This document shows, in pieces, positions 16,689-25,312 of a stretch of 64,000 bases of DNA. The notes under the pieces were generated by a model. The model was not told the DNA's origin. It did not search any database and worked only from the letters and a program-made list of their open reading frames with translations. The stretch is taken from NCBI GenBank assembly GCA_035622175.1, contig DASPVV010000076.1:9905-73904 (forward strand). Reading direction: 5' to 3'. Source of the DNA: JAFAGX01 sp035622175. GTDB taxonomy: Bacteria; Acidobacteriota; Terriglobia; Terriglobales; Acidobacteriaceae. The translations under genes and the position numbers were made by a program. Position 1 is the first letter of the stretch, and each line of letters starts with the position of its first letter.

Positions 16689-17414
16689 ATGGGTATGAAA
16701 GGCTCATTCTGGCGAACGTTCGCGGTATCGATGACCAGCCTGTTCTTGGCGATGCCGCCGTTCCTGCTGGCCGACACCAACAAACTGTCGAAGCAGGACT
16801 CCGACCAATCGCGGTCCGCCTATATTGCCCGGGCGCAGCACGAGGCACAGTGGGTTGCGCCCCCGAGTCTGCCCGGCAGTCTCTGGGTTCCAGGCGGCGG
16901 CCTCAGCGATATGGCGAGCGATTACAAGGCTCGCAATGTGGGTGATATCGTCACCTTGACCGTGGTCGAATCCACCTCGGCCGAGACGACCGGAGATGTC
17001 AATACCTCCAGGGCGTTTCAAACAAGTTCTGCCATTACCGCTTTGCCGGGCAAGCTGAAGACCGGCGGAGTGAATCCTCTGTTCGGCGCGAATTCCTCGA
17101 CCGCCCTGAAAGGGACGGGCGAGACTGACGCGGGGGACACCCTCACCACAAGTCTTTCGGGGCGCGTCCTCGCGGTCTTGCCGAACGGCAACATGGTCGT
17201 CGAGGCGGAACGCTCGGTTTTGATCAACAGCCAACGCGAGACGATGCTGGTGCGTGGAATCCTGCGACCAGGAGACATTGCGCCGAACAACACAGCCCCT
17301 TCGACGGCGCTGGCGAACCTCGAGATTGAACTCAAGGGCAAGGGAGTGGTCTCTGATTCCATCAGCCGGCCCAATGTGATCATGCGCACTCTGCTATGGT
17401 TAATCGGTTTCTAA
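16689..17414 (+). CDS. flgH: Flagellar L-ring protein FlgH
   Basis: Forms the bushing in the outer membrane. 241 residues: hydrophobic signal sequence at about 10-29, then SLPGSLWVPGGGLSDMASDY and RNVGDIVTLTVVESTSAETT, which are clear FlgH motifs, and NMVVEAERSVLINSQRE near residue 165. The signal region contains no cysteine, so the lipoprotein anchor present in enterobacterial FlgH is missing. Start at the ATG of an ATGGGTATG pair. The 3' end overlaps the possible flgI start. Confidence 0.94.
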   Translation: MGMKGSFWRTFAVSMTSLFLAMPPFLLADTNKLSKQDSDQSRSAYIARAQHEAQWVAPPSLPGSLWVPGGGLSDMASDYKARNVGDIVTLTVVESTSAETTGDVNTSRAFQTSSAITALPGKLKTGGVNPLFGANSSTALKGTGETDAGDTLTTSLSGRVLAVLPNGNMVVEAERSVLINSQRETMLVRGILRPGDIAPNNTAPSTALANLEIELKGKGVVSDSISRPNVIMRTLLWLIGF

Positions 17415-18574
17415 GCCGGAACAGGCGTCTGCCGATGACGCGTCGTTGGCCTCAGCGGGGCTGCGATGCCTGTCTGCTGAGTCTGCTGGTTGTGGCCCTG
17501 AGCGTTCGGGGAAGCGCCGCCGCAGACCAGGGCGCCAGGCAAGTACTGATTCGGGATATCACGACCGTCGCCGGCATCCGGGAGAACCCTCTCATCGGCT
17601 ATGGTGTCGTGGTCGGCCTGAAGCGAACCGGCGACAGTCAGCAAACTCTGTTTACCACGCAAACCTTGGCCAACGTTCTCGAACGCTTGGGTCTTCAGAT
17701 TCCCGCAGCCTCGGTGCAAACCCGCAACATCGCCGCGGTGATGGTCACCGCTTCTCTTCCTCCCTTTGCGCAGCCGGGGACGACCATCGATGTAACCGCT
17801 TCCTCTGCCGGAGACGCCAAAAGCCTAGAGGGCGGTATCTTATTGCTTACGGCTCTCCACGCCGCCGACGGTAACGTCTACGCGGAGGCGCAAGGAGCTC
17901 TCACCTTGGGCGGCTATACCGCGGGTTCCAGTCTGAATAGCAAAGAGGTGAACCATGCGACCGTAGGCCGGATACCAGCCGGCGGCACTGTAGAACGCTA
18001 TGTCGCGGTGGACTTGAGCCATCTTACGACGCTGTCGCTGGTCCTGCGCGAACCTGATTTCGCAGCCGCGCGCGAGGTCACGGACGCCATTAACCATGAT
18101 CTTGGCAGGGATGCCGCCTCGTTCTCCGACAGCCGCCGCATCGATGTCAGCGTGCCCCAAGCCGGCATGCCTTCCGTGCCCATGCTGATCGCGCGCGTGC
18201 AGAGCCTTGCTGTTTCCGTCCATCCCCCCGCCAAAGTAGTGCTGAACGAGCGGACGGGCACGATCGTGATGGGCGGGGACGTCAAACTCTCACCCGTCTC
18301 GGTGTTGCATGGCGGTCTCACGGTCGAGGTGTCGACCACGCTTACAGTTTCGCAGCCGGCGCCTCTGTCCACCGGCAAAACCGTGGTGGTGCCGGAGACC
18401 GACGTCGAAACCAAGGAGGCGCCGGTTCGTTCGATCCAGCTAGGCGCCGGCGCGAGTGTCGAAGAACTGATCAACGGTTTGCATGCCATGGGTGCGACTG
18501 CCCGGGACGTTGTAGCCATCCTGCAGGCGATCAAGGCCGCCGGCGGGTTGCAGGCTGAATTGGAGATACTGTGA
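17396..18574 (+). CDS. flgI: Flagellar P-ring protein FlgI
   Basis: Periplasmic P-ring subunit. The mature part begins at about residue 43 with ARQVLIRDITTVAGIRENPL and GYGVVVGLKRTGDSQQTLFT, invariant in FlgI. It continues with RTGTIVMGGDVKLSPVSVLH near residue 285 and ends with a VEELINGLHAMGATARDVV helix. The first ATG overlaps flgH by 19 bases; an ATG at 17,435 would give a more compact signal peptide (MTRRWPQRG then a hydrophobic core) and is equally possible. The stop overlaps the flgJ GTG. Confidence 0.95.
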   Translation: MVNRFLSRNRRLPMTRRWPQRGCDACLLSLLVVALSVRGSAAADQGARQVLIRDITTVAGIRENPLIGYGVVVGLKRTGDSQQTLFTTQTLANVLERLGLQIPAASVQTRNIAAVMVTASLPPFAQPGTTIDVTASSAGDAKSLEGGILLLTALHAADGNVYAEAQGALTLGGYTAGSSLNSKEVNHATVGRIPAGGTVERYVAVDLSHLTTLSLVLREPDFAAAREVTDAINHDLGRDAASFSDSRRIDVSVPQAGMPSVPMLIARVQSLAVSVHPPAKVVLNERTGTIVMGGDVKLSPVSVLHGGLTVEVSTTLTVSQPAPLSTGKTVVVPETDVETKEAPVRSIQLGAGASVEELINGLHAMGATARDVVAILQAIKAAGGLQAELEIL

Positions 18575-18996
18575 GCACGATTGCGTTTCTTTCGAACTCG
18601 TCTACCCTGACCAAAGCGGACTTATCCGAGGCCAAGAGCGCACAGGCGGTGCGCGGTCTCGAGGCAAAGTCGGCGAACGACAGCTTCGCGAAGATCGATA
18701 AGGCGGCGAAGGAATTCGAAGGAATTTTGCTGGGCGAGTGGCTCGAAAAGGCGGAAAAGTCCTTTGCCAGCGTACCCGGAGCCGACCCTGACCAGGATAG
18801 CGATCCGGGACACGACCAGTTTCAAAGCATCGGCTGTCAGTTCCTGGCCGAGGCATTGAGCAAGGCGGGCGGGATCGGGATCGCATCCATGATCAGCCAA
18901 CATCTGGAAGCCTCGGAGGCGAGTCGAGGCCAGAACTCCAACCAGGCCGCTTCCGGGAATTCGATAAACCACGGCAACTTACAGAAGAATAAGTAG
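18571..18996 (+). CDS. flgJ: FlgJ-like rod-binding protein (no muramidase domain)
   Basis: 141-residue product starting at a GTG that overlaps the flgI stop (GTGA). Residues about 45-115 show the rod-binding domain pattern (KAAKEFEGILLGEWLEKAEK, then GCQFLAEALSKAGGIGIASM). The C-terminal glucosaminidase domain found in enterobacterial FlgJ is absent, so another enzyme must open the peptidoglycan for the rod. The tail is rich in Asn and Ser. The assignment is good from domain and position. Confidence 0.85.
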   Translation: MSTIAFLSNSSTLTKADLSEAKSAQAVRGLEAKSANDSFAKIDKAAKEFEGILLGEWLEKAEKSFASVPGADPDQDSDPGHDQFQSIGCQFLAEALSKAGGIGIASMISQHLEASEASRGQNSNQAASGNSINHGNLQKNK

Positions 18997-19016
18997 TTAG
19001 AGAAGTGTAGAGGAGC

Positions 19017-19044
19017 TAAAGTTTGGTTCGGAAACTGCCGATTA
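19017..19044 (+). promoter_or_regulatory. Sigma-28 (FliA)-type promoter before flgM
   Basis: TAAAGTTT, 12 bases, GCCGATTA. The -35 octamer is the enterobacterial consensus and the -10 differs at one position. It lies 20 bases before the flgM ATG at 19,065 and would serve flgM-flgN-flgK-flgL. It is the clearest of the four matching sites and defines the 12-base spacer used here. Confidence 0.85.
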
Positions 19045-19064
19045 AGAACTGAGGACAGGCTTTT

Positions 19065-19340
19065 ATGAGAATCGGATCTAACATGCCCGATCTGCAGATT
19101 GTTTCCCCTGCAAGGGAAGGCGTCTCCTCGGCTGCAGCCAGCAAGGCCCCTCAGGCATCCCCGCAAGAGAGCGACAGAGGCCCGGAGGACAGGCTAAGCA
19201 TAAGCAGTCTTGCCACACAAGCGTTAGAGACGCCTGAGATCCGTCAAGACAAGGTGGACAGCCTGCAGCCAATCGTCCTCAGTGGGGAGTATCGGCTGGA
19301 TCCAGAGCAGATTGCCGGCGCCATGTTCGATGAGTTCTAG
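19065..19340 (+). CDS. flgM: Anti-sigma-28 factor FlgM
   Basis: Small inhibitor of FliA that is exported once the hook is complete. The 91-residue product has a disordered polar N-terminal half and the conserved C-terminal sigma-binding part (DRLSISSLATQAL, then RQDKVDSLQPIVLSGEYRLD, ending ...IAGAMFDEF). The length is typical. It is preceded by a strong sigma-28-type promoter, giving a feedback loop, and followed by flgN and the hook-associated protein genes, as in many flagellar loci. Confidence 0.92.
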   Translation: MRIGSNMPDLQIVSPAREGVSSAAASKAPQASPQESDRGPEDRLSISSLATQALETPEIRQDKVDSLQPIVLSGEYRLDPEQIAGAMFDEF

Positions 19341-19349
19341 AAGCACGGC

Positions 19350-19766
19350 ATGAACGATGGAAGAACTGGGAGCGAGACGATGGTGCTGAACCCAGAGGCC
19401 ACCCACGCAAACCCGAACCTCGATTACCTGGGGTTGGTACGTGCCTTGTCTGAGGAGACTGCCGCCGCTATTTCCGCCATCGAGCGGAACCATCGGCAGC
19501 AGTTTGAAGCCGCCATCGCCAACCAGGAAAAACTCTGCCATGAGCTCTTGACCAGGAAAGGCTCGGTCTCTGCGCTGGCTGAAACTCGCAAGCACGAGGT
19601 TCAGCAAGCCCACTCGACCTTGGCGCAGGTAAACCGGGTGTATGCCCGGGTGATTCAGCGCGCGAAACGATGTGCCGACTTGCTTCTCGCACTCTACGGA
19701 CACCATGGTCAAGGTTACGGGAACGATATCTTAGCCGACCGGCACAGTTGGTCCTGCGAGGTCTAA
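19350..19766 (+). CDS. flgN: FlgN-like export chaperone
   Basis: 138-residue, mostly helical protein placed between flgM and flgK, the standard position of FlgN, the export chaperone for FlgK and FlgL. A long amphipathic coiled coil spans residues about 25-115. No sharp motif is visible, so the call depends on size, predicted helices and location. An ATG at 19,380 in the same frame is a possible later start. Ends four bases before flgK. Confidence 0.75.
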   Translation: MNDGRTGSETMVLNPEATHANPNLDYLGLVRALSEETAAAISAIERNHRQQFEAAIANQEKLCHELLTRKGSVSALAETRKHEVQQAHSTLAQVNRVYARVIQRAKRCADLLLALYGHHGQGYGNDILADRHSWSCEV

Positions 19767-19770
19767 TACG

Positions 19771-21153
19771 ATGGGTGGTTTGCTATCTTCGCTGTTGATC
19801 GCGACCCAGGCTCTGGACGTTGACCAGGGAGCGATGGATGTCACGGCCAACAACATTGCCAACGTCAACACACCCGACTATAGCCGCGAGGTGCCCGACC
19901 TGGCAGAACAGACACCCGTGGAGGTGGGAAATCTCACCGTCGGCACCGGGGTAACCCTGGCGCAGATCCAGAGTGTTCGTGATCAGGTACTCACGCTCCA
20001 GATCGCGGAACAGACCGCACAGCAGAACGGAGCACAGACAGAACTCAATGCTTTGCAACAAATCCAAGCTCTGTTTGCCAATTCGAACCAAGGAATTGGC
20101 GCGGACATCACCGCGTTCTTTAATAGCATCAGTCAACTCTCGACCGACCCCACCAACGCCGCCAGCCGAGCGGCGGTAATCACGGCCGCGCAAAATTTGG
20201 CGGTGGCTTTCAATCAGACCTCGTCCAGCTTGACGTCGAATCAGTTGAGCTTGAATCAGTCGGTTTCCCAGACCATCGGCCAGATCAATACCCTGACCCA
20301 GCAGATTGCACAAATCAATGTGCAGATCGGACAGATGCAGCAGTTAGGCCAGGATCCCGGTGGTCTCGAAGACCAGGAAAACCAACTGATCAACCAGCTT
20401 TCCGAGCTGACCAGTGTGTCGGAGACCGAAACCCCACAAGGTTTGACGTTGACTACGGGAAATGGAACCCCCTTGGTCGTGGCCAATCAGAGCTATGCCC
20501 TCACGGTTCAGAACAGCGCCACCACCGGTATGGAGGATGTCTTCTTTCAGGGACAGGACATCACGAGCACAATCCAGGGCGGGATTCTAGGTGGCACCAT
20601 TCAGGCGCGGGACCAGGATATACCTGGCCTGCTCAATCAACTCAATACGCTGGCTAGCCAGTTTGCCGCCAGTATCAACACGGCGCAGGCGGCTGGCTAC
20701 GATTTGGACGGAAATCCGGGACCGGCTTTGTTCTCGGTGACGGGCCCCGGGGCAGCCGCCACCTTCAGTCTGGCGACGACGGATCCGAACGCCATTGCCG
20801 CCAGCTCGGATGGCACACCCGGCAGCGACGGCAATATCCAGAACCTGATGGCGGTCGAGTCTCAGCCCCTGGCTCCGGGGGGAGACACGCCGACCAACAG
20901 CTACGCAGCCTTGGTCTCGCAAAGTGGCACTTTGGCAGCCGAGGCGCAAGCGGAGGTAACCGCCAGCACGACCAGCATCAATCAGCTCAATGACCAGTTG
21001 GGTTCTGTTTCTGGGGTTTCGATCAACGAAGAAACCACCAACCTGCTGAATTATCAGAATGCTTTTTCGGCAGCGGCCCGGGTCGTGTCAACCATCGATG
21101 AGTTGACCCAGACTGTACTCAACATGGGGGCAGGCAGCGCCTCCGTCTCTTAA
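19771..21153 (+). CDS. flgK: Hook-filament junction protein FlgK (HAP1)
   Basis: First hook-associated protein. The 460-residue product starts with a short version of the HAP1 N-terminus (LLIATQALDVDQGAMDVTAN then IANVNTPDYSRE) and has the FlgK-type helical region (QLSTDPTNAASRAAVITAAQ). The C-terminus is VSINEETTNLLNYQNAFSAA and ARVVSTIDELTQTVLNM. Length is at the lower end for FlgK. Co-transcribed with flgL, six bases downstream. Confidence 0.94.
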   Translation: MGGLLSSLLIATQALDVDQGAMDVTANNIANVNTPDYSREVPDLAEQTPVEVGNLTVGTGVTLAQIQSVRDQVLTLQIAEQTAQQNGAQTELNALQQIQALFANSNQGIGADITAFFNSISQLSTDPTNAASRAAVITAAQNLAVAFNQTSSSLTSNQLSLNQSVSQTIGQINTLTQQIAQINVQIGQMQQLGQDPGGLEDQENQLINQLSELTSVSETETPQGLTLTTGNGTPLVVANQSYALTVQNSATTGMEDVFFQGQDITSTIQGGILGGTIQARDQDIPGLLNQLNTLASQFAASINTAQAAGYDLDGNPGPALFSVTGPGAAATFSLATTDPNAIAASSDGTPGSDGNIQNLMAVESQPLAPGGDTPTNSYAALVSQSGTLAAEAQAEVTASTTSINQLNDQLGSVSGVSINEETTNLLNYQNAFSAAARVVSTIDELTQTVLNMGAGSASVS

Positions 21154-21159
21154 ACCTAT

Positions 21160-22053
21160 ATGCGCGTAAATCCAAATTTCACTCCCGACATTCTCGCGGA
21201 TCTTTACACGGCAGAAAGCCAGGCTCAGACCGCGATCGAGCAACTGGCCAGCGGCCAACAGATCAATATGCCCTCGGATAATCCCGCGGGCGCAGCCGAG
21301 CTTGTCCAGAATCAAGCTCAACAGGGGCAAACCGATCAATTCCTGCAGAATACGAGCAGCGTGGAGGATCTGCTCAAGACCGCTGATTCGGCTCTCAGCT
21401 CGGTGGTGAGCGCTTTGAATCAGGCTATCGCGGTCGGAACCCAGGGGGCAAACGGCACCAACGACGCCGCCGACCTCCAGTCCCTGGCACAGCAGGTTCA
21501 AGGCATCGAATCCCAGATCGTCCAATTTGCCAACACCACCTACCAAGGGAACTATATCTTTGCGGGGAGCGCTACGAGTACGGCCCCGTTCACTCTCAAC
21601 TCCCAAACCTACGGCGTCACTTACAACGGAAACGCAGACACCAACTCCGTCGAGATTGCCGACGGCAATAGCGTTCAGACCAATCTTCCCGGCAACCAGT
21701 TGTTTCAGGGGTCAGGCGGCAATGTGATGGGAGCCTTGCAACAATTGATCACCGCCCTGCAAAGTGGGAACGCAGCCGCCGCCGGCACGGCCACGTCGCA
21801 GCTGGGCAACGCGTTGAATTATCTGTCGTCGCAGCGTGTCTTCTATGGAGATGTTCTCGACCAACTCAATTCCAACCAATCCTATTTGCAGCAAGAACAG
21901 GTGAACCTGCAGTCGGACCAGAATACGATCGATGGCGTCAACATGGCGCAGGCTGCCACCAACCTGTCGCAGGCGGAAACCACGCAGAATGCCGTGCTGG
22001 CCGCCCTGGCCAAGGTGATCCCGGACAACCTTCTCGAGTATCTGCAGTCGTAG
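21160..22053 (+). CDS. flgL: Hook-filament junction protein FlgL (HAP3)
   Basis: 297-residue member of the flagellin family that forms the second junction layer. The N-terminus (TAIEQLASGQQINMPSDNPA) is the flagellin/FlgL D0-D1 signature, and the C-terminus (VNMAQAATNLSQAETTQNAV) is FlgL-like. A central QIVQFANTTYQGNYIFAGSA segment is typical of FlgL. Last gene of the flgM-flgN-flgK-flgL operon; convergent with fliS. Confidence 0.93.
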   Translation: MRVNPNFTPDILADLYTAESQAQTAIEQLASGQQINMPSDNPAGAAELVQNQAQQGQTDQFLQNTSSVEDLLKTADSALSSVVSALNQAIAVGTQGANGTNDAADLQSLAQQVQGIESQIVQFANTTYQGNYIFAGSATSTAPFTLNSQTYGVTYNGNADTNSVEIADGNSVQTNLPGNQLFQGSGGNVMGALQQLITALQSGNAAAAGTATSQLGNALNYLSSQRVFYGDVLDQLNSNQSYLQQEQVNLQSDQNTIDGVNMAQAATNLSQAETTQNAVLAALAKVIPDNLLEYLQS

Positions 22054-22141
22054 CCACCCAAGGCAGCAGAAGAGGAGCAGCCTGGCGCTCCCGGTGTGAA
22101 GAGAACCTGACCTGGATCTCAATCTAGAGCGGCAGGAGCCA

Positions 22142-22612
22142 TCAGGCAGTCCAGTCGTCGGTGGTTCTTTCGTCGTCGGGGCCGATTCGCGCCGGCGCAT
22201 GGGATGGGCTGGTTGGAGCAGGAATGGTTTCCGCGGGCGCACGTTCGGGATCGACTTGCACCCAGGTCTGGCGGACATCGAGCAGCAACGAGATCTGTTT
22301 GCGCAAGAGTTCGGGGCTTTGTTGGACGTGTGCTTCCCAAATTCCGGCGCGCAGGACAGCGTAGAAGTGGGAGAGATGGTTCGCAGCGTCTCCGCCCTTC
22401 TCCCGGTTCAGGGACCCCTGCAGCTGTTGCAGCACAAGAAAGGAATGCTTGAGCGCCCGGGACCGGGCCTCGATGTCTCCTCTTTCCAGCGCCTTCATCG
22501 CCTGCCGCAAATCCTCCACCAGCATGTCATAGAGAGCGATCACCAGGCCTACTGAGCTGGCATTGGCGACGGCCACCTTGCGATAGCTCAATTCCGTCTG
22601 TCTTGAGTTCAT
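22142..22612 (-). CDS. fliS: Flagellin export chaperone FliS
   Basis: Binds the C-terminal helix of flagellin and prevents early polymerisation. 156 residues with the FliS core pattern (GLVIALYDMLVEDLRQAMKA, residues about 22-41, then LVLQQLQGSLNREKGGDAAN and FYAVLRAGIWEAHVQQSPEL). The last 35 residues form a Pro/Ala-rich tail not usual for FliS. The ATG overlaps the fliD stop. It shares an operon with fliD and lies just beyond the flagellin gene it serves. Confidence 0.9.
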   Translation of the reverse strand: MNSRQTELSYRKVAVANASSVGLVIALYDMLVEDLRQAMKALERGDIEARSRALKHSFLVLQQLQGSLNREKGGDAANHLSHFYAVLRAGIWEAHVQQSPELLRKQISLLLDVRQTWVQVDPERAPAETIPAPTSPSHAPARIGPDDERTTDDWTA

Positions 22613-23973
22613 AGAATTGTGGTGCTCGAACTGGGTGGATAGCCGAGTTCGGCGTTCAGTTGTGCCTGTTCGGTGGGTAATTCTTCAAGCGCAATATCGG
22701 CCTGGTTGAATTCGTTGGTGAGATAGGTCTGTTGCTGTTGGAGATAAGGCTGGATATTGTTGATCTGATTCTGCAAGTCCTGGATTTCGTTGTTGATGCT
22801 TTGCAAGTCGACGGTGAACGCCCCGTTGGTCGAATCGGTAAGAGACGACAGCTGGTTGCTCAAAAAGTTTACAAAGCCGTTCGACGATGTGCCCTGCAGA
22901 AAGCTTTGGACAGCGCTGAAATTGTTCTGGATGGCACTGTTGAGGGTGGCGCTGTTCAGGGTCAAACTGCCATCATTGTTCATGGTGATCCCGAGATCGG
23001 CAAGGGTCGCCACCGCGCTGCCGGCGGTCGAGTAACCTCCCGCGGACAACAAGTCGCTCTGCAGGAGGCTGAGGGTGGGATCGCCCGCGACTGGACCCTC
23101 CGTGTTATTTGCGCCCACCGCATACTGCGCGTTCACATCGCCGACGACCGTGTTGTAGGCGCTTACAAAATTGCTGATCGCGGTCGAGGCACTGTTGACA
23201 TCCGGCGATATCACGACATCGACGGGGGTTCCCGGGGAAGCGCCCACTAAGTTGAAGGTTACCCCATTGACTGCCCCGGTCACGGTATTCGATGCGCTGA
23301 CGATAGGAATTCCATCGACCGTCAGGGATGCGTTTTGTCCTTGAATCGCCTGGGTGAAGGCGATGCTAGTGTCCTCACTGATGGTGATGTTACCGGCGGC
23401 ACCCGAGTTGTTGCTGACGATCGATAAACGGGATCCGCTCGCGTCCGTTACCACGTTGGCGGTGACCCCAAGGTTCATGCCGTTGATGGTGTTCGCCAAA
23501 TCGTCTAACGTATTGTTGCCGCTGCCGACCGTTATCTGCGTTGGGGTACCGGAGCCCACCTGAATGCTAAAGCTGCCGTCCGCGAGGGTGGTAGTGCCGC
23601 TGGCTACCTCGGCCGAATACCAGGACGCGGTAGTCGCCAGACTGGTGACCACGACAACGTGATTGGCCGCGCTTGCCCCGTTCGCTGCCGTCGCCGTGAC
23701 CACATTCGAATTCGAAGACGATGTTGTCATCGAGGCTAAGGCTCCCGCCGGGTCACCCAAGGCGGTCAGAGCGCTTTCGAGCGAGGTAACGTCGTTTTCA
23801 ATCGAAGTGAGCGCGCTGGTGTCGGTCTGTAACGTTTGCTGTTGATTCTGCCACTGCACCTCCGGAGCCTCGTCTGCCGCCAGGGCTTGGCTCACCGCCT
23901 CCTGAACGTTAATGGGCTGGGATGAACCGAATGCCGATAACAGGGAGCTCAGGTTGAGGGGATTCGCACTCAT
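22609..23973 (-). CDS. fliD: Filament cap protein FliD (HAP2)
   Basis: Caps the growing filament. About 454 residues from the ATG at 23,973; the frame continues upstream to 24,066 but the extra part overlaps a small open frame and has no FliD similarity. N-terminal FliD motif around residues 40-90 (ALTSIENDVTSLESALTALG). Mid-part VSSNNSGAAGNITISEDTSI-like and GAVNGVTFNLVGASPGTPVD segments match FliD_N/FliD_C. The C-terminus is a long coiled coil (IQDLQNQINNIQPYLQQQQT). No strong ribosome binding site precedes the ATG. Confidence 0.92.
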   Translation of the reverse strand: MSANPLNLSSLLSAFGSSQPINVQEAVSQALAADEAPEVQWQNQQQTLQTDTSALTSIENDVTSLESALTALGDPAGALASMTTSSSNSNVVTATAANGASAANHVVVVTSLATTASWYSAEVASGTTTLADGSFSIQVGSGTPTQITVGSGNNTLDDLANTINGMNLGVTANVVTDASGSRLSIVSNNSGAAGNITISEDTSIAFTQAIQGQNASLTVDGIPIVSASNTVTGAVNGVTFNLVGASPGTPVDVVISPDVNSASTAISNFVSAYNTVVGDVNAQYAVGANNTEGPVAGDPTLSLLQSDLLSAGGYSTAGSAVATLADLGITMNNDGSLTLNSATLNSAIQNNFSAVQSFLQGTSSNGFVNFLSNQLSSLTDSTNGAFTVDLQSINNEIQDLQNQINNIQPYLQQQQTYLTNEFNQADIALEELPTEQAQLNAELGYPPSSSTTIL

Positions 23974-24062
23974 GATCTTTTTTTCTTGCCTTCGCTGCCG
24001 TTCGTTTGTGCGAAGAAGTGAAGAGGTGTTGGGATTGGTTGGTCCCACCACCTCAGGGTGAG

Positions 24063-24224
24063 TCACGGAAACAACTTCAACTGCTGCGGAGCATTCGATT
24101 CTTGCAATACCGCGTTGCCAGTTGGGCGCGATCTGCCGGAGTTGGACGCACTTGCGGTCTCTTCGCCAGTGTCTCCAGCTACCATGCCGTTCTGGTCATT
24201 CGCGAGGTGGCCGGACTGGTTCAT
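24063..24224 (-). CDS. 53-codon open frame copying the flagellin C-terminus
   Basis: Directly downstream of fliC on the same strand is a short ORF that resembles the last 56 residues of flagellin. Its ATG aligns with an internal Met of fliC (MNVQ...). It keeps GEET, TGxAxLQES, QQ and a terminal LKLF, with about 24 of 53 positions identical in my hand alignment. The DNA and the 3' flank also match (GAAACAACTTCAAC occurs at 24,068 and 24,249, 181 bases apart), so the unit arose by tandem duplication of the fliC end. The frame has stayed open. It could be a decaying remnant or a small peptide carrying the FliS-binding end of flagellin. A weak GGGGGTGG precedes the ATG. Confidence 0.5.
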   Translation of the reverse strand: MNQSGHLANDQNGMVAGDTGEETASASNSGRSRPTGNAVLQESNAPQQLKLFP

Positions 24225-24243
24225 CCGACCACCCCCGTGTGAG

Positions 24244-25092
24244 TTACTGAAACAACTTCAACACGTTCTGCTGCAGCTGCTGCGATTCTTGCAATGCTGC
24301 AATACCGGTTTGCTGCAGAATGCTGTACTTGGACAGGTTGGACGTCTCTTCACCCATGTTCGCCGCCATGATGGAATTCTCGGCATTCGTCAGGTTGGTG
24401 ATCTGAACGTTCATGACGTTGATCGCCGAGGAAAGCTGATTGGAATCAGCTCCGAGATCACCTCGAAGTTGGGCGATACCTTGGATGGCGTTGTTGAGAG
24501 AGGTCATGGCTAGAATCGCACTTGCGGAGCTGCCCAGGTTGTCGCTGGCGATGCTGATGGTCGAAGTGCCAACGACTCCCAGGGAGGCCGAGCTTACGGT
24601 GCCGAAAGCAACGCTCACCAGGTTGACGCCGGCGGAGGTGGAATCGCTCATGTAGATGGTGACGGTGGTGCTGCTGAAGATCGCCTGCCCGTTGTAGGTG
24701 GTGTTGGAGCCGATGCTATCGATTTCCGCGGCAATGGAAGAGAATTCGGCTTGCAGGGCGGTTCGCTGCTCATCGCTGATGGTACCGTTGGCCGACTCCG
24801 TGGCCAAGCTGACGGCGCTGTTCAGCAGGGCTGTGATCTGAGACAGGGCGCCGTCGGCGACCTGCAGTTCACCCACGCCATCGGTGGCATTCTGCACCGA
24901 TTGTGTGAGCGCGGTGACGTTTGCTTCCAATCCATTGGCAATGGCCAACCCGGCTGGATCGTCCGCTCCGGTATTGATGCGCGCGCCGGAAGACAGAGCG
25001 GTTAGAGTCGAGTTCAGAGCAGTCTGAGTCAAGCCCAACTGGTCCTCTGCTTGCAGTGCCGGGATGTCGTTCAAAATAGTAAGTGATCCCAT
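24244..25092 (-). CDS. fliC: Flagellin FliC
   Basis: Filament subunit of 282 residues, a short flagellin consisting largely of the D0 and D1 domains. N-terminal signature: TALNSTLTALSSGARINTGA and DDPAGLAIANGLEANVTALT. C-terminal: NVQITNLTNAENSIMAANMG and the terminal VLKLFQ. The middle (residues about 140-190) is a small variable segment rich in Ser, Thr and Val. AAGGAG precedes the ATG. It is the only complete flagellin in the window. The 220-base upstream region holds a GCCGATAG at 25,196-25,203 on this strand but no good -35 element. The upstream neighbours are glycosyltransferases, so the filament may be glycosylated. Confidence 0.95.
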   Translation of the reverse strand: MGSLTILNDIPALQAEDQLGLTQTALNSTLTALSSGARINTGADDPAGLAIANGLEANVTALTQSVQNATDGVGELQVADGALSQITALLNSAVSLATESANGTISDEQRTALQAEFSSIAAEIDSIGSNTTYNGQAIFSSTTVTIYMSDSTSAGVNLVSVAFGTVSSASLGVVGTSTISIASDNLGSSASAILAMTSLNNAIQGIAQLRGDLGADSNQLSSAINVMNVQITNLTNAENSIMAANMGEETSNLSKYSILQQTGIAALQESQQLQQNVLKLFQ

Positions 25093-25312
25093 CGAAAGGT
25101 CTCCTTATATTCAAAGTCCGCCTGCATCGAGGTTCCCGGCTTACTGCAAGTGCCAGAAGCTCCCCATCGAGCAGGAGGTTGCTACACGGGATTACCTATC
25201 GGCACTTTCTTGTCGTCCAATCAGCCTTCCACATCACCGAAGTAACCGGTCGACACCCAAGCCATAGCGCTCAATTCCCGAAAACACCTGCCGCCAGCAC
25301 GGGCCTGCGCAC

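Noticed and set aside
25123..25138. GG-N10-GC on the minus strand before fliC, resembling sigma-54
   Set aside because: Only about seven consensus positions match and the TGGC end is missing, unlike the sites before fliK and flgF.
25196..25223. GCCGATAG on the minus strand upstream of fliC, as in a sigma-28 -10 element
   Set aside because: At the 12-base spacing used by the other sites the -35 position reads TGATTGGA, without TAAAG. The -10 match alone is not enough.
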